Shown one piece after another: positions 33,891 through 41,586 of a DNA stretch of 64,000 nucleotides. The notes beneath the pieces were generated by a model, which saw nothing but the letters and a program-made list of their open reading frames with translations, searched no databases and was not told the DNA's origin. Location of the stretch: positions 186,001 through 250,000 of the forward strand of contig NZ_JAUETR010000003.1 in the NCBI RefSeq assembly GCF_032484785.1. The letters run 5' to 3'. This stretch comes from Bradyrhizobium sp. SZCCHNS1050. Its GTDB lineage: Bacteria > Pseudomonadota > Alphaproteobacteria > Rhizobiales > Xanthobacteraceae. Each line of letters opens with the position of its first letter. Positions within the stretch are counted from its first letter, which is position 1. The position numbers and the translations under genes were made by a program.

Positions 33891-34252
33891 TTGCTGCTCC
33901 CGATGAGGACGGTGGGATAGTTGAGTGTCTTAGCCCAATAATGTTCGGTTCCCGTAAGGGCGTCACAAATCTCGATCTTGAGCATCGGGCAAGTGGATTT
34001 GAGTTTAAGACCCGATGTTTCGGCAGCTTCAGCTGTGTCGAACTCAGAGTTGAAGTGCCCGTCGACAATGATCACAGATCCTACCATCGGCGGCCTGTCC
34101 GCACGTGGCGCCGTTCGCTCGGGCTCGTCAATCAAGTGAACTGGCTTTTCACCCTCATCGTATCGCGGAAGTGCAGCAGGCGGCTCTTTCAGAGCCGACA
34201 GCGCAATCAGCCGCGGGATCTCATCACCGCGTCGGAAGAACGGGAATGACAA
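33878..34252 (-). CDS. Hypothetical protein of 124 residues
   Basis: Opens MSFPFFRRGDEIPRLIALSA and has a polar, proline-rich central part, then VGSVIIVDGHFNSEFDTAEA and a closing LIGSSKWPS. The start used is TTG at 34252 because the sequence is protein-like from there; no strong ribosome site is visible, so translation start is uncertain. The overlap of 13 bases with the 97-residue gene downstream supports a two-gene operon. Not recognised; function unknown. Confidence 0.5.
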   Translation of the reverse strand: MSFPFFRRGDEIPRLIALSALKEPPAALPRYDEGEKPVHLIDEPERTAPRADRPPMVGSVIIVDGHFNSEFDTAEAAETSGLKLKSTCPMLKIEICDALTGTEHYWAKTLNYPTVLIGSSKWPS

Positions 34253-34349
34253 AACCCGGAGGCCGCAACCAGCTCCCCTGGTCCGGCTCTCCGGTTTGTC
34301 GCGAAGACTGTACAGGACTAGGCGGCCTTGCCGGCCGCGGTAGTCTTAT

Positions 34350-34608
34350 CCGATAGGCTCGCGCTCGGTGGCCGCGACCTTCTCCGTCGGAGCGGTAGCG
34401 CCGCTTGCGCTTGTCCTGGTCTCGCCGTCCAATGTGTTGATACCGGCCGTTGCTGCGGGGGCGTTGCTCTTTCTCTCACTGCTCGGCGCGATCGGTGCCA
34501 AGGCAGGAGGCGCCGGCCTGTTGAAGCCAACGATACGAGTGGCATTCTGGGGCGCCTGCGATGGCACTGGCGGCCGGAATTGGTGCGGTTGTTGGCAAGG
34601 TTGCGTAA
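34350..34608 (+). pseudogene. VIT1/CCC1-family transporter, C-terminal fragment with frameshift
   Basis: The frame reads VAATFSVGAVAPLALVLVSP, VLIPAVAAGALLFLSLLGAI, then GAKAGGAGLLKPTIRVAFWG. At about 34557 it shifts, and the next frame completes the last helix as AMALAAGIGAVVGKVA and stops at 34608. This is the C-terminal half of a vacuolar iron transporter-like membrane protein. The N-terminal half is absent and a stop lies just upstream. Not functional. Confidence 0.72.
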
Positions 34609-35354
34609 GCGCCCCTTTGCGGAGCCTTTGCCACAGCGGGGCAGCGCCCTGCGAAGCCTCTTGGCCTGCGTGCGGCGAAACCATGTGGTCCTGGTCGTCG
34701 TTGCTAGGGTCAAGCCTTGGCGAAGGCCTCAATCGCGTCAACCGGCGCGCGAAGCGAGTATTTCCGCGAGGCGCATCACATATCGCGCGTTCGAACCCGG
34801 GAAGCTTGCAGTCGTAGACATGGTCGTCTCCAAAAAGCCTTGCAGAATAATGATGCCGTTTCTCCCCAAACGGTTCTCATCCCGGTGATTTTTTTTGGCC
34901 TTCCCACTTCCCTAGCGACTGCGACCAACCAGCAGAGCCTGGCTACCAGGATGCGGAGCTCGCGAGTTGGGGCGGCACGCACCCGGCTCGACCTAGGCGA
35001 AGGATTGGATGAGATATCGTATGTTTAATTGGTGTGGGGAAAGGCGGTAGCGTTCCCCTGACTCGAACCCCCGATACCTCAGGATGGCGGCTCCTAATGT
35101 TGGATCGCAGGCGCGCCGACCTGCAGCGAGTTTTCAGCAGAGAAACTAAATCCAACCCGTGGGTGAGGGAGTGATCTTTGGGCCCGCTTCAAGTCGGACA
35201 GTCCAGAAAAGCGATTTCAGTTCGATCACGCCTGGAGCTGCCGTTGTTCGAACCCGCCTTTAAGTGTTCAACTGTCGAAACCCTTCGAAGCTGATTACCG
35301 TGTTCGCCCCACTCCAGATGAACTTATCACTTTCTTTTTTGTTTTCGGTTCCTG
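34609..35354. other. Long gene-free stretch between VIT fossil and integrase
   Basis: No gene recognised on either strand in 746 bases. It holds copy B of the diverged repeat (34838-34922). Two T-loop-like strings (GTTCGAAC near 34790 and GTTCGAGTC on the minus strand near 35075) lack any tRNA context. It may contain the island's old attachment or regulatory DNA. Confidence 0.55.
34838..34922 (+). repeat. Diverged direct repeat, copy B
   Basis: Partner of 12989-13074, same orientation. Shared blocks: CCTTG, TCCCCAAACG, GTTCT, TGATTTT, TTCCCTAG and a closing TGC at similar spacing. It lies in the gene-free stretch before the integrase fossil. Confidence 0.55.
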
Positions 35355-36417
35355 TCAGGCAACCCGCACCGAACGAATGGAATGAAGAGTTTCTGGCTTT
35401 AGATGCGTGTAGCGACGCAGCATTTTCCAATCTTTGTGCCCGGTGACAAGTGCAACCTGTTCAATGGAAAACCCTGCCTCGAAAAGACGACTCGTTCCCT
35501 CATGGCGCAGATCGTGAAAATGTAGGTCATCGATCTTCAATTGTTGGCACTGGCGGCGAAATGCCGTTCCAACGGATCGTCCGTTGTAAGGAAAAAAAGC
35601 CGGCCTTCTCGACTGTTCGAGAAGCGACCTTGCTCCTCAAGAATTTTGCACGCGTCATAGCCTGAGACATCTAGCAGGGAATTCGCTGATCGTTGCCATT
35701 CTTCCTTCGGGGATCTTTCCGATTTCGAATGAGGAGCATTCGATTGTCGGCGTCGAAGTCGCGCCATTCGACTCTCGCAATCTCATCTTGCCGCATAGCC
35801 GTTGCGATCGCGAATCGGATTACACGACCGACTGGAATTTGTTGCCGATTGTTTGATTCGAACGCTGAGATGATACGATCGAGTTCGTCTTGCGTGGGAC
35901 GGCGGTTGCGCTCATCGCCTTTTCCGACGAGCCCGAGACGTCGAAGAGCTATTCGGGCGTGGTCGAGTGGTTCGGTTGACACAATGATGCCGTGTACTGC
36001 GGCGGCGTGAGACAGAATCGTTTTGATATATCCGAGATTGATCCCGACCGTCACCGGGCCGGCCCCCTCCAGCGCGCGCTCCTTTCCAAATTTGATGAAC
36101 CGCTCTCGATCAAGCTCTGAAAGACGAAGATGCCCAAGTCTTTCGTCCAGGGAGATGAGGCTCGCAGTCTTGGAGCGACCAATGTTCTTTCCCACCTCGG
36201 CTAGATCTTGACGATGAAGCGTGACGAGATCGCCGAAGAGTTGGACGTCGCGGGACCTTTGCGTCGATGTCGGTTCTTGGCGGTCGATCCGCCGCTCGAT
36301 ATCGATGGCCCATTCGTCGGCGTCCTTTCGGCGGAGAAACGTCCCGTTGACATATTTTCCCTTTCGTCGGACTTGGGCTCTCCAAGAGCCGGATTTCAGT
36401 CTGGTGAAAGTTGCCAC
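35355..36417 (-). pseudogene. Tyrosine recombinase/integrase adjacent to dusA, two frameshifts
   Basis: A phage-type integrase reading away from dusA. N-terminal DNA-binding part VATFTRLKSGSWRAQVRRKG (GTG at 36417, GGAG upstream), core-binding domain, then catalytic Arg in IATAMRQDEI. Near 35672 a deleted base ends the frame after NDQRIP; the next frame supplies LLDVSGYDACKILEEQGR. At a T7 run (35592-35598) it shifts again, and the last frame gives HFHDLRHEGTSRLFEAG, TGHKDW and Tyr in RRYTHL. All catalytic residues are encoded but no single frame joins them. Confidence 0.85.
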
Positions 36418-36528
36418 GTGTGTGCGCTCCGTGTGCACTGAGGCGGCGAAAAGCCGGAAAAAACATCGCGCTGTGGCGTAGGATAGAGTGCACACAAGGC
36501 GACCTAACGAATTGAATATGCTCGAAAA

Positions 36529-37527
36529 ATGAAGCGATATCAATTACATAGATTTGCCGTGGCGCCTATGATGGATTGGACCGACCGGCATTGCCGGGTG
36601 TTCCATCGGCTGCTGTCGCGCCGGGCGCTGCTCTATACCGAGATGGTCACGACCAGTGCCGTGATACATGGCGACCGCCAGCGGCTGCTCGGCTTCGATC
36701 GAAGCGAGCATCCGGTGGCGCTGCAGCTCGGCGGCTCCGATCCCGGCGATCTCGCGACGTCAGCCAAGATCGGCGAGGAGTTCGGCTACGATGAGATCAA
36801 TCTCAATGTCGGCTGCCCGTCGGACCGGGTGAAGGACGGCCGCTTCGGGGCCTGTTTGATGGCCGAGCCTGCGCTCGTCGGCGCCTGCGTCGCCGCGATG
36901 AAGCACGCCGTTCGCATTCCCGTCACGGTGAAGTGCCGCATCGGCATCGACGATCAGGATCCGGAAATCGCACTCGATATGCTGGCGGACGCGGTCGTCG
37001 ACAGCGGCGCAGACGCGCTGATCGTGCACGCGCGCAAGGCGTGGCTGGACGGCTTGTCGCCGAAGGAGAACCGTGACGTCCCGCCGCTCGACTACGACAG
37101 GGTGTACCGGCTGAAGGCGAGGCTGCCGCACGTGCCCGTCATCATCAATGGTGGCATCGGCAGCATCGAAGCTGCGCAAGGTCATCTCGCGCATGTCGAT
37201 GGCGTGATGCTCGGGCGAGCGGCCTATCAGGAGCCGTGGCGGCTGCTCGATGTCGATCCCGTCCTGTTCGGCGACGTCGCGCCGCATCGAACCATGAAGG
37301 GCGCATTGGCGGCGTTCGAGCCGTACATCGCGCGCCAGCTCGGGCAGGGCACGCGGCTGCACGCGATCACGCGGCATCTCGTCGGCGCCTATCACGCGGT
37401 GCCCGGCGCACGCGCGTTCCGCCGCCATCTCGCCGAGCGCGGCGTCAAGCCGGGCGCCGGCATCGAGGTGCTGCGCGAGGCGGTCGCGATGGTCGAGGAG
37501 CGCCCTGCGGTTGCTGCGCTGGCCTGA
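36529..37527 (+). CDS. dusA: tRNA-dihydrouridine(20/20a) synthase DusA
   Basis: FMN-dependent reduction of U20/U20a in the tRNA D-loop. The 332-residue TIM-barrel protein starts FAVAPMMDWTDRHCRVFHR, has ALQLGGSDP (65-73), the catalytic Cys in NLNVGCPSDRVKDGRFGACL (C96), VTVKCRIG for FMN and phosphate contacts, and INGGIGS plus GVMLGRAAYQEP near 205-235. DusA rather than DusB/C is shown by the KDGRFGA and RKAWLDGLSPKENR stretches. It is whole although an integrase relic lies directly upstream; island integration at the 5' end of dusA preserves the gene. Confidence 0.95.
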   Translation: MKRYQLHRFAVAPMMDWTDRHCRVFHRLLSRRALLYTEMVTTSAVIHGDRQRLLGFDRSEHPVALQLGGSDPGDLATSAKIGEEFGYDEINLNVGCPSDRVKDGRFGACLMAEPALVGACVAAMKHAVRIPVTVKCRIGIDDQDPEIALDMLADAVVDSGADALIVHARKAWLDGLSPKENRDVPPLDYDRVYRLKARLPHVPVIINGGIGSIEAAQGHLAHVDGVMLGRAAYQEPWRLLDVDPVLFGDVAPHRTMKGALAAFEPYIARQLGQGTRLHAITRHLVGAYHAVPGARAFRRHLAERGVKPGAGIEVLREAVAMVEERPAVAALA

Positions 37528-37541
37528 GCGGCTCAGGCCAG
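37519..37541. terminator. Hairpin overlapping the dusA stop
   Basis: CTGGCCTGAG-CGG-CTCAGGCCAG, a perfect ten-base stem with a three-base loop that includes the TGA of dusA. No T-tract, so termination strength is uncertain; it may also end the convergent protease gene. Confidence 0.5.
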
Positions 37542-37605
37542 CGGCGGCAGTTCGACAACGGCCTGTCGCGCGACCGGATTGCAGGCTGCCACGAGGCTCA
37601 GCCCC

Positions 37606-38142
37606 TCAGCTGCGATCGGGAAAGCCGTGCAGCATCAGCCGGTCGGAGCGCACTTCCCAGCGCTCCAGCCGGTCGAGGAAGCTCATGCCGAGCAAGTTGG
37701 TCTTCATCTGGCCGTGCGGTACCACCAGCGCCGGAACCGAGCGTTCCACCAGTTTGCCGATCGCGAGCCGGTCCAAGGTCAATCGCGCCGCCTTGGTGTG
37801 GCCGCCAGCGGTCTCGACGTCGACGTCGTAGGCGAGCAGTTCGAGCGGCAGGCCTGCGGCCTTGGCGGTCTCGTAGGTCAGAACCACCGATGTGGCGCCG
37901 GTGTCGACCACCATCGGCGCGGTGACGCCGTTGATCTTGGCGCGCAACGCGAACTCGCCGCCTCTGGTGCGCTCGATCTCGACCGCGTTGGTCGGAGGAC
38001 TCGCCTTGGCCCTCAGCGCGCGGCTGCGCAGAACCTCCGACACTGTGTCGCTCGCGAGCGCCGCCTGCTCGGGATCCTTGTAGACGATCACGGCGCCCGC
38101 GGTGAGCACCATGGTGACGAAAACGAGCACGACCTTGTTCAT
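37606..38142 (-). CDS. TIGR02281-type clan AA aspartic protease, membrane-anchored
   Basis: A 178-residue retropepsin-like protein. An N-terminal membrane helix or uncleaved signal (3-21) precedes the single Asp protease domain, with the active motif VVDTGATSVVLT (D80) and a second strand LLGMSFLDRL near 150-160. Such proteins work as dimers, active domain in the periplasm. The family is widespread in alphaproteobacteria; target unknown. It follows the DUF1289 gene by 28 bases and probably shares its transcript. Confidence 0.88.
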   Translation of the reverse strand: MNKVVLVFVTMVLTAGAVIVYKDPEQAALASDTVSEVLRSRALRAKASPPTNAVEIERTRGGEFALRAKINGVTAPMVVDTGATSVVLTYETAKAAGLPLELLAYDVDVETAGGHTKAARLTLDRLAIGKLVERSVPALVVPHGQMKTNLLGMSFLDRLERWEVRSDRLMLHGFPDRS

Positions 38143-38170
38143 GCCGCGCCTCCCGTCGGCACGGAGGCGC

Positions 38171-38368
38171 TCAGCCGCGCCGACGCGCCAGCGCGGGCAG
38201 ACCGGCGTCGTGCATGCGGGACGGCAGCCCGTCCATCAGCGCCAGCCGCTCGTCGGTCGACATGCGGCCCCAGCGGGCGATCTCCGGCAGCGTGCGTCCG
38301 CAGCCGAAGCAGAGTTTCGTCTTGGGGTCGATCATGCAGACGGCGATGCAGGGCGTATCCTGGCTCAT
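38171..38368 (-). CDS. DUF1289 domain protein
   Basis: A 65-residue Cys-rich protein with PCIAVCMIDPKTKLCFGCGR and a following EIARWGRMSTDERLALM; the four cysteines (about residues 6, 10, 18, 21) can form a zinc or iron-sulfur site. This is the standard DUF1289 pattern and size. The ATG at 38368 begins the conserved MSQDTPCI. It lies upstream of the aspartic protease gene. Function of the family is unknown. Confidence 0.88.
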   Translation of the reverse strand: MSQDTPCIAVCMIDPKTKLCFGCGRTLPEIARWGRMSTDERLALMDGLPSRMHDAGLPALARRRG

Positions 38369-38415
38369 GGCGCGAGTTTGAAAGGTTCTGACACTGTCGT
38401 GCAAGTGCAATCATC

Positions 38416-40011
38416 TCACAGTCCCGTTCCGGCATTCATGATCGGCTTGCGCACCCGGCGCTTCTCCTGAGCGGGGGCGATCGCATGCTCCGGCTGCAAT
38501 GGCGGTGCCTCGTCCGACAGCGGAGCGAGCGCCGACATCACCCGCTCCGGCGGGAAGGTGACGATCACCTCGGTGCCGATGCGGACCTTCGATTTCAGCG
38601 TGAACGTGCCACCATGCATCTCGATCAGATTCTTGGCGATGGGCAAGCCTAATCCCGCGCCCTGTTCGGCCGACTTGATCGAGTTGGAGCCCTGGCCGAA
38701 CGACGCGAGCACGATCGGAATCTCGTTCTCGGGGATGCCCGAGCCGGTGTCCTTGACGCTGAGATATTGTCCGCCCGAGGCCGTCCAGCCAGCCTTCAGC
38801 CAGATGTCGCCACCCTGCGGCGTGAACTTGATGGCGTTGGAGAGCAGGTTGAGCACGACCTGGCGGATCGCGCGCTCGTCGGCCCACAGCCGCGGCATCT
38901 TCTGCTCGAACACCTCGTGAATGGTGATGCCGCGGCTCGTTGCGCGCAGCTTCAGCAAATGGTGGCAGTCGGCGATCACGTGCACCAGCGCCACGGCTTC
39001 CTCGTTCAGCTCGTAGCGGCCGGCCTCGATGCGCGAGAGATCGAGGATCTCGTTGATGAGGTTGAGCAGGTGGACGCCCGAATTGTGGATGTCGGCCGAA
39101 TATTCCTTGTAGACCGGCACCGCATGGACGCCGAAGATCTCGCTCTTCATCACCTCGGAAAAGCCGAGGATGGCGTTCAGCGGCGTCCGCAGCTCATGGC
39201 TCATCTGCGCAAGGAAGCGCGACTTGGCGACGTTGGCGGCCTCCGCGCGGTAGCGTGCCTCGTCGGAGATCGCCTTGGCCTGCTCGAGTTCGCCGATCAA
39301 GGCGTCCTTCTCGGCGCGCGCTTCGAGCGTGGCCAGCGTCGTCGCATGCAGCTGATGGGCGAGCAGCACGAAGTAGCCTTCGGCGGCGACGGCGAACCCG
39401 GCGAGCAGGTAGTTGTCGAACGTGCCCGACAGCGCGAGGCTGAGGGTGATGGCGACCGTCATCGGTGCGGTGACGGCGACGGCGGCGACGGGCAGGTTGG
39501 CGGCGAGCATGCTCGAGACCGCGATCACCAGCAGCATCAGGAACATCATCAGCGTGCCCGACACCGCCGCGAGCGCCGGATGGATCAGGATCGCCATCCA
39601 GCAAACGCCGTAGAGCAAGTCGAGCAGCACGAAGCGCGTGCGCCAGCGCCGCGTCGCCGCCAGCGACGGCTGGTCGGCGAGGAAGTTCGAGCAGTTGCGC
39701 ACGATCGCGGCATGAATGCAGAGCACGCCGAGCGTCCATGCGCCAGCCGCGATCGTATGCAGCCAGACGCTGAGCATCAGGCCGGTTGCGACCACCAGCA
39801 GCACGACGATGTAGGAGGCGGAGATGCGGGTCTGTGCGTATTGGCGCAGCAGCTCGCGATCGAAGGCCGGACGTGTTCCCGACGTCGACGTTAACCGGTC
39901 GCGCGCCTCGCGCACCCGCTGCTGCGCGGCCCGGCGCTGGCTTGCTGGTGCAAGCGCCGGCGGATCTGCCGGAAGCTCGACGACCTCAGGCTTTTCAGCG
40001 GGTTTACTCAT
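38416..40011 (-). CDS. Membrane sensor histidine kinase, PdhS/PleC-like
   Basis: A 531-residue kinase. Five or six hydrophobic segments (about 66-215) form the N-terminal sensor part, then a short coiled coil (225-262), HisKA with H272 in MSHELRTPLNAILGFSEVM, and the ATPase with N-box NLLSNAIKF, G1 DTGSGIP and G2 GAGLGLPIAKN. A basic, proline-rich tail of about 45 residues follows. No response regulator gene is nearby, so its partner is encoded elsewhere. The ATG at 40011 is used rather than an upstream TTG at 40023, which is too close to its AGGA. Confidence 0.92.
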   Translation of the reverse strand: MSKPAEKPEVVELPADPPALAPASQRRAAQQRVREARDRLTSTSGTRPAFDRELLRQYAQTRISASYIVVLLVVATGLMLSVWLHTIAAGAWTLGVLCIHAAIVRNCSNFLADQPSLAATRRWRTRFVLLDLLYGVCWMAILIHPALAAVSGTLMMFLMLLVIAVSSMLAANLPVAAVAVTAPMTVAITLSLALSGTFDNYLLAGFAVAAEGYFVLLAHQLHATTLATLEARAEKDALIGELEQAKAISDEARYRAEAANVAKSRFLAQMSHELRTPLNAILGFSEVMKSEIFGVHAVPVYKEYSADIHNSGVHLLNLINEILDLSRIEAGRYELNEEAVALVHVIADCHHLLKLRATSRGITIHEVFEQKMPRLWADERAIRQVVLNLLSNAIKFTPQGGDIWLKAGWTASGGQYLSVKDTGSGIPENEIPIVLASFGQGSNSIKSAEQGAGLGLPIAKNLIEMHGGTFTLKSKVRIGTEVIVTFPPERVMSALAPLSDEAPPLQPEHAIAPAQEKRRVRKPIMNAGTGL

Positions 40012-40148
40012 CAAACAACACAAATCCTGCCCGCGAGGTACGGGCTGCTTTCTGCATTGTCTATAACTGGGCCCAAATCCTTAAGACGGATTATAGACAA
40101 CGAAAAATTTGCGTTAACCGCGCGTTAAATTAACGATTGTGGCGAGGC

Positions 40149-41579
40149 TCAGCGGAGCTGCATTCGCAGGCGGCGCCAGCCGATCACCACGCCCGTGACG
40201 CTGAAGACGAGGCCGATCGCGCAGAGGCCGACGATGAAAACCGTGCGCAGCGCCGCATGGGCGAGCAGGGCCGGAAAGTCGAGCGTGTGCAGCGCCTGAT
40301 AGAGCCACCGATAGGCGCGTCGGGACGGATCGAGCTTCTCGAGCACCGCGCCGGAGGCGGCGTCGACATGATACCAGGTGTCGCCGCAGATCACGCGATG
40401 GACCGGCGCGCCCGGCACATCGGAGACGAACGGATAGTCGTCGCCCGGCTCGACTTCGGTCGAGCGCCCGCAATCGCCGCGCAGGCGCGACACCGCGGCA
40501 TTGACGTCGGCCGGCTGCAGGAAACGGCCGACGATGCGTGCTGATGCGCCGTCCAGCACCGAAATCTGCTGCTGGCTCGGCGCGCGCCGGATGCGCTGAT
40601 AGAGGCGGCCGCCGAAGGCGAACCACTCGATCTCGCGGACCTCGCCATGCACCGCCGCGAGCGCCGCCGTCGCCAGGCCGGTCCAATCCGGTGCGCCGAC
40701 GAGAATGGCTTGCTCGGACGGCGTCAGATGGCCGGTCGCAAATAGCCTGCCATGGTCCATCGACAGCCAGCCGCTGACCATCCAGGTCAGCACGAACTGC
40801 ATGCAGATCAGGCTGGCCCAATGATGCCAGAGGTGCCAGCCGTGGTAGCGCGAGCACAGCCGCGCCTTCCGATATCTCAGCCGCATCGGGCCGAGCAGCG
40901 CGCCGCTCACGGCGGCGATGACCGCCACGAGCGACAGCCACCACACGACGGCGTTCCAGGCCGCCCAGTCCTTGCGCAGGACGGTCGGATAGATCCAATG
41001 GACGACGCTGCCGACGTAGTTCCAGGCGCGTTCGGACCGTGTCGTGTCGAGCACGACCTCGCCGGTGATCGAGGACACGTAGAGTTCGGTGCCATTGGGA
41101 TCGTTGAGCGCGATCCGGTGCAGCGGACGATGCACGTCGAAACGGTTCGGCACCGTCCATTGGTCGTAGTGCTCCAGTGAGGCGATGGTGGCGCCATCGG
41201 CCTCGAGCCCGCGCCGCCGGGCTGCCGTGCGCGCGATCGACAGCACGAGGTCGGGGGCGCTCACATCGGCCGCGGCCAGCGTGTCTGCACGAATGGCCGC
41301 GCTGCGGCCGGCGGCCGAGATGACATAGACCGGACCATCCACGCGCTGCATCAACCGGATGCGGTCGGGATGATCGATGCCACCTGCGACGAGGGCCTCC
41401 GCGGGACCGTGCAGCGACAGGGCGGTGTCGAGCACGGGCAGCGCGGCGAAGCGCTCGCTCTCGGTCTGCGCCGGGAACGGCACGTAGTGCATCACGATCC
41501 CGGTCGCGAACCACAGCACGAACAGCGGACCCAGCGGGATGCTCAGCCAGCGGTGCGTGAGGATCAGCGCCCGGATCAT
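40149..41579 (-). CDS. PepSY-domain membrane protein
   Basis: A 476-residue PepSY-associated TM family protein. It has an N-terminal helix (about 10-32), a large periplasmic part with PepSY-like segments (SERFAALPVLDTAL, DRIRLMQRVDGPVYVI), then helices near 205-235, 255-275 and 445-470. It starts seven bases after the TonB receptor stop, so they form one operon. In such pairs the PepSY protein is thought to help release or reduce the imported metal chelate at the inner membrane. If the upstream palindrome is a Zur box, zinc is the metal to test. Confidence 0.85.
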   Translation of the reverse strand: MIRALILTHRWLSIPLGPLFVLWFATGIVMHYVPFPAQTESERFAALPVLDTALSLHGPAEALVAGGIDHPDRIRLMQRVDGPVYVISAAGRSAAIRADTLAAADVSAPDLVLSIARTAARRRGLEADGATIASLEHYDQWTVPNRFDVHRPLHRIALNDPNGTELYVSSITGEVVLDTTRSERAWNYVGSVVHWIYPTVLRKDWAAWNAVVWWLSLVAVIAAVSGALLGPMRLRYRKARLCSRYHGWHLWHHWASLICMQFVLTWMVSGWLSMDHGRLFATGHLTPSEQAILVGAPDWTGLATAALAAVHGEVREIEWFAFGGRLYQRIRRAPSQQQISVLDGASARIVGRFLQPADVNAAVSRLRGDCGRSTEVEPGDDYPFVSDVPGAPVHRVICGDTWYHVDAASGAVLEKLDPSRRAYRWLYQALHTLDFPALLAHAALRTVFIVGLCAIGLVFSVTGVVIGWRRLRMQLR

Positions 41580-41586
41580 GCGGCCA

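Noticed and set aside
35031..35110. tRNA-like T-loop (GTTCGAGTC on the minus strand)
   Set aside because: No acceptor stem, anticodon arm or CCA-side pairing could be drawn, so neither a tRNA nor a tRNA fragment is claimed.
36480..36560. Search for a second copy of the dusA 5' end as distal attachment site
   Set aside because: No second copy of the dusA start sequence was seen by eye to the left within the window; the distal site may be lost, diverged or outside.
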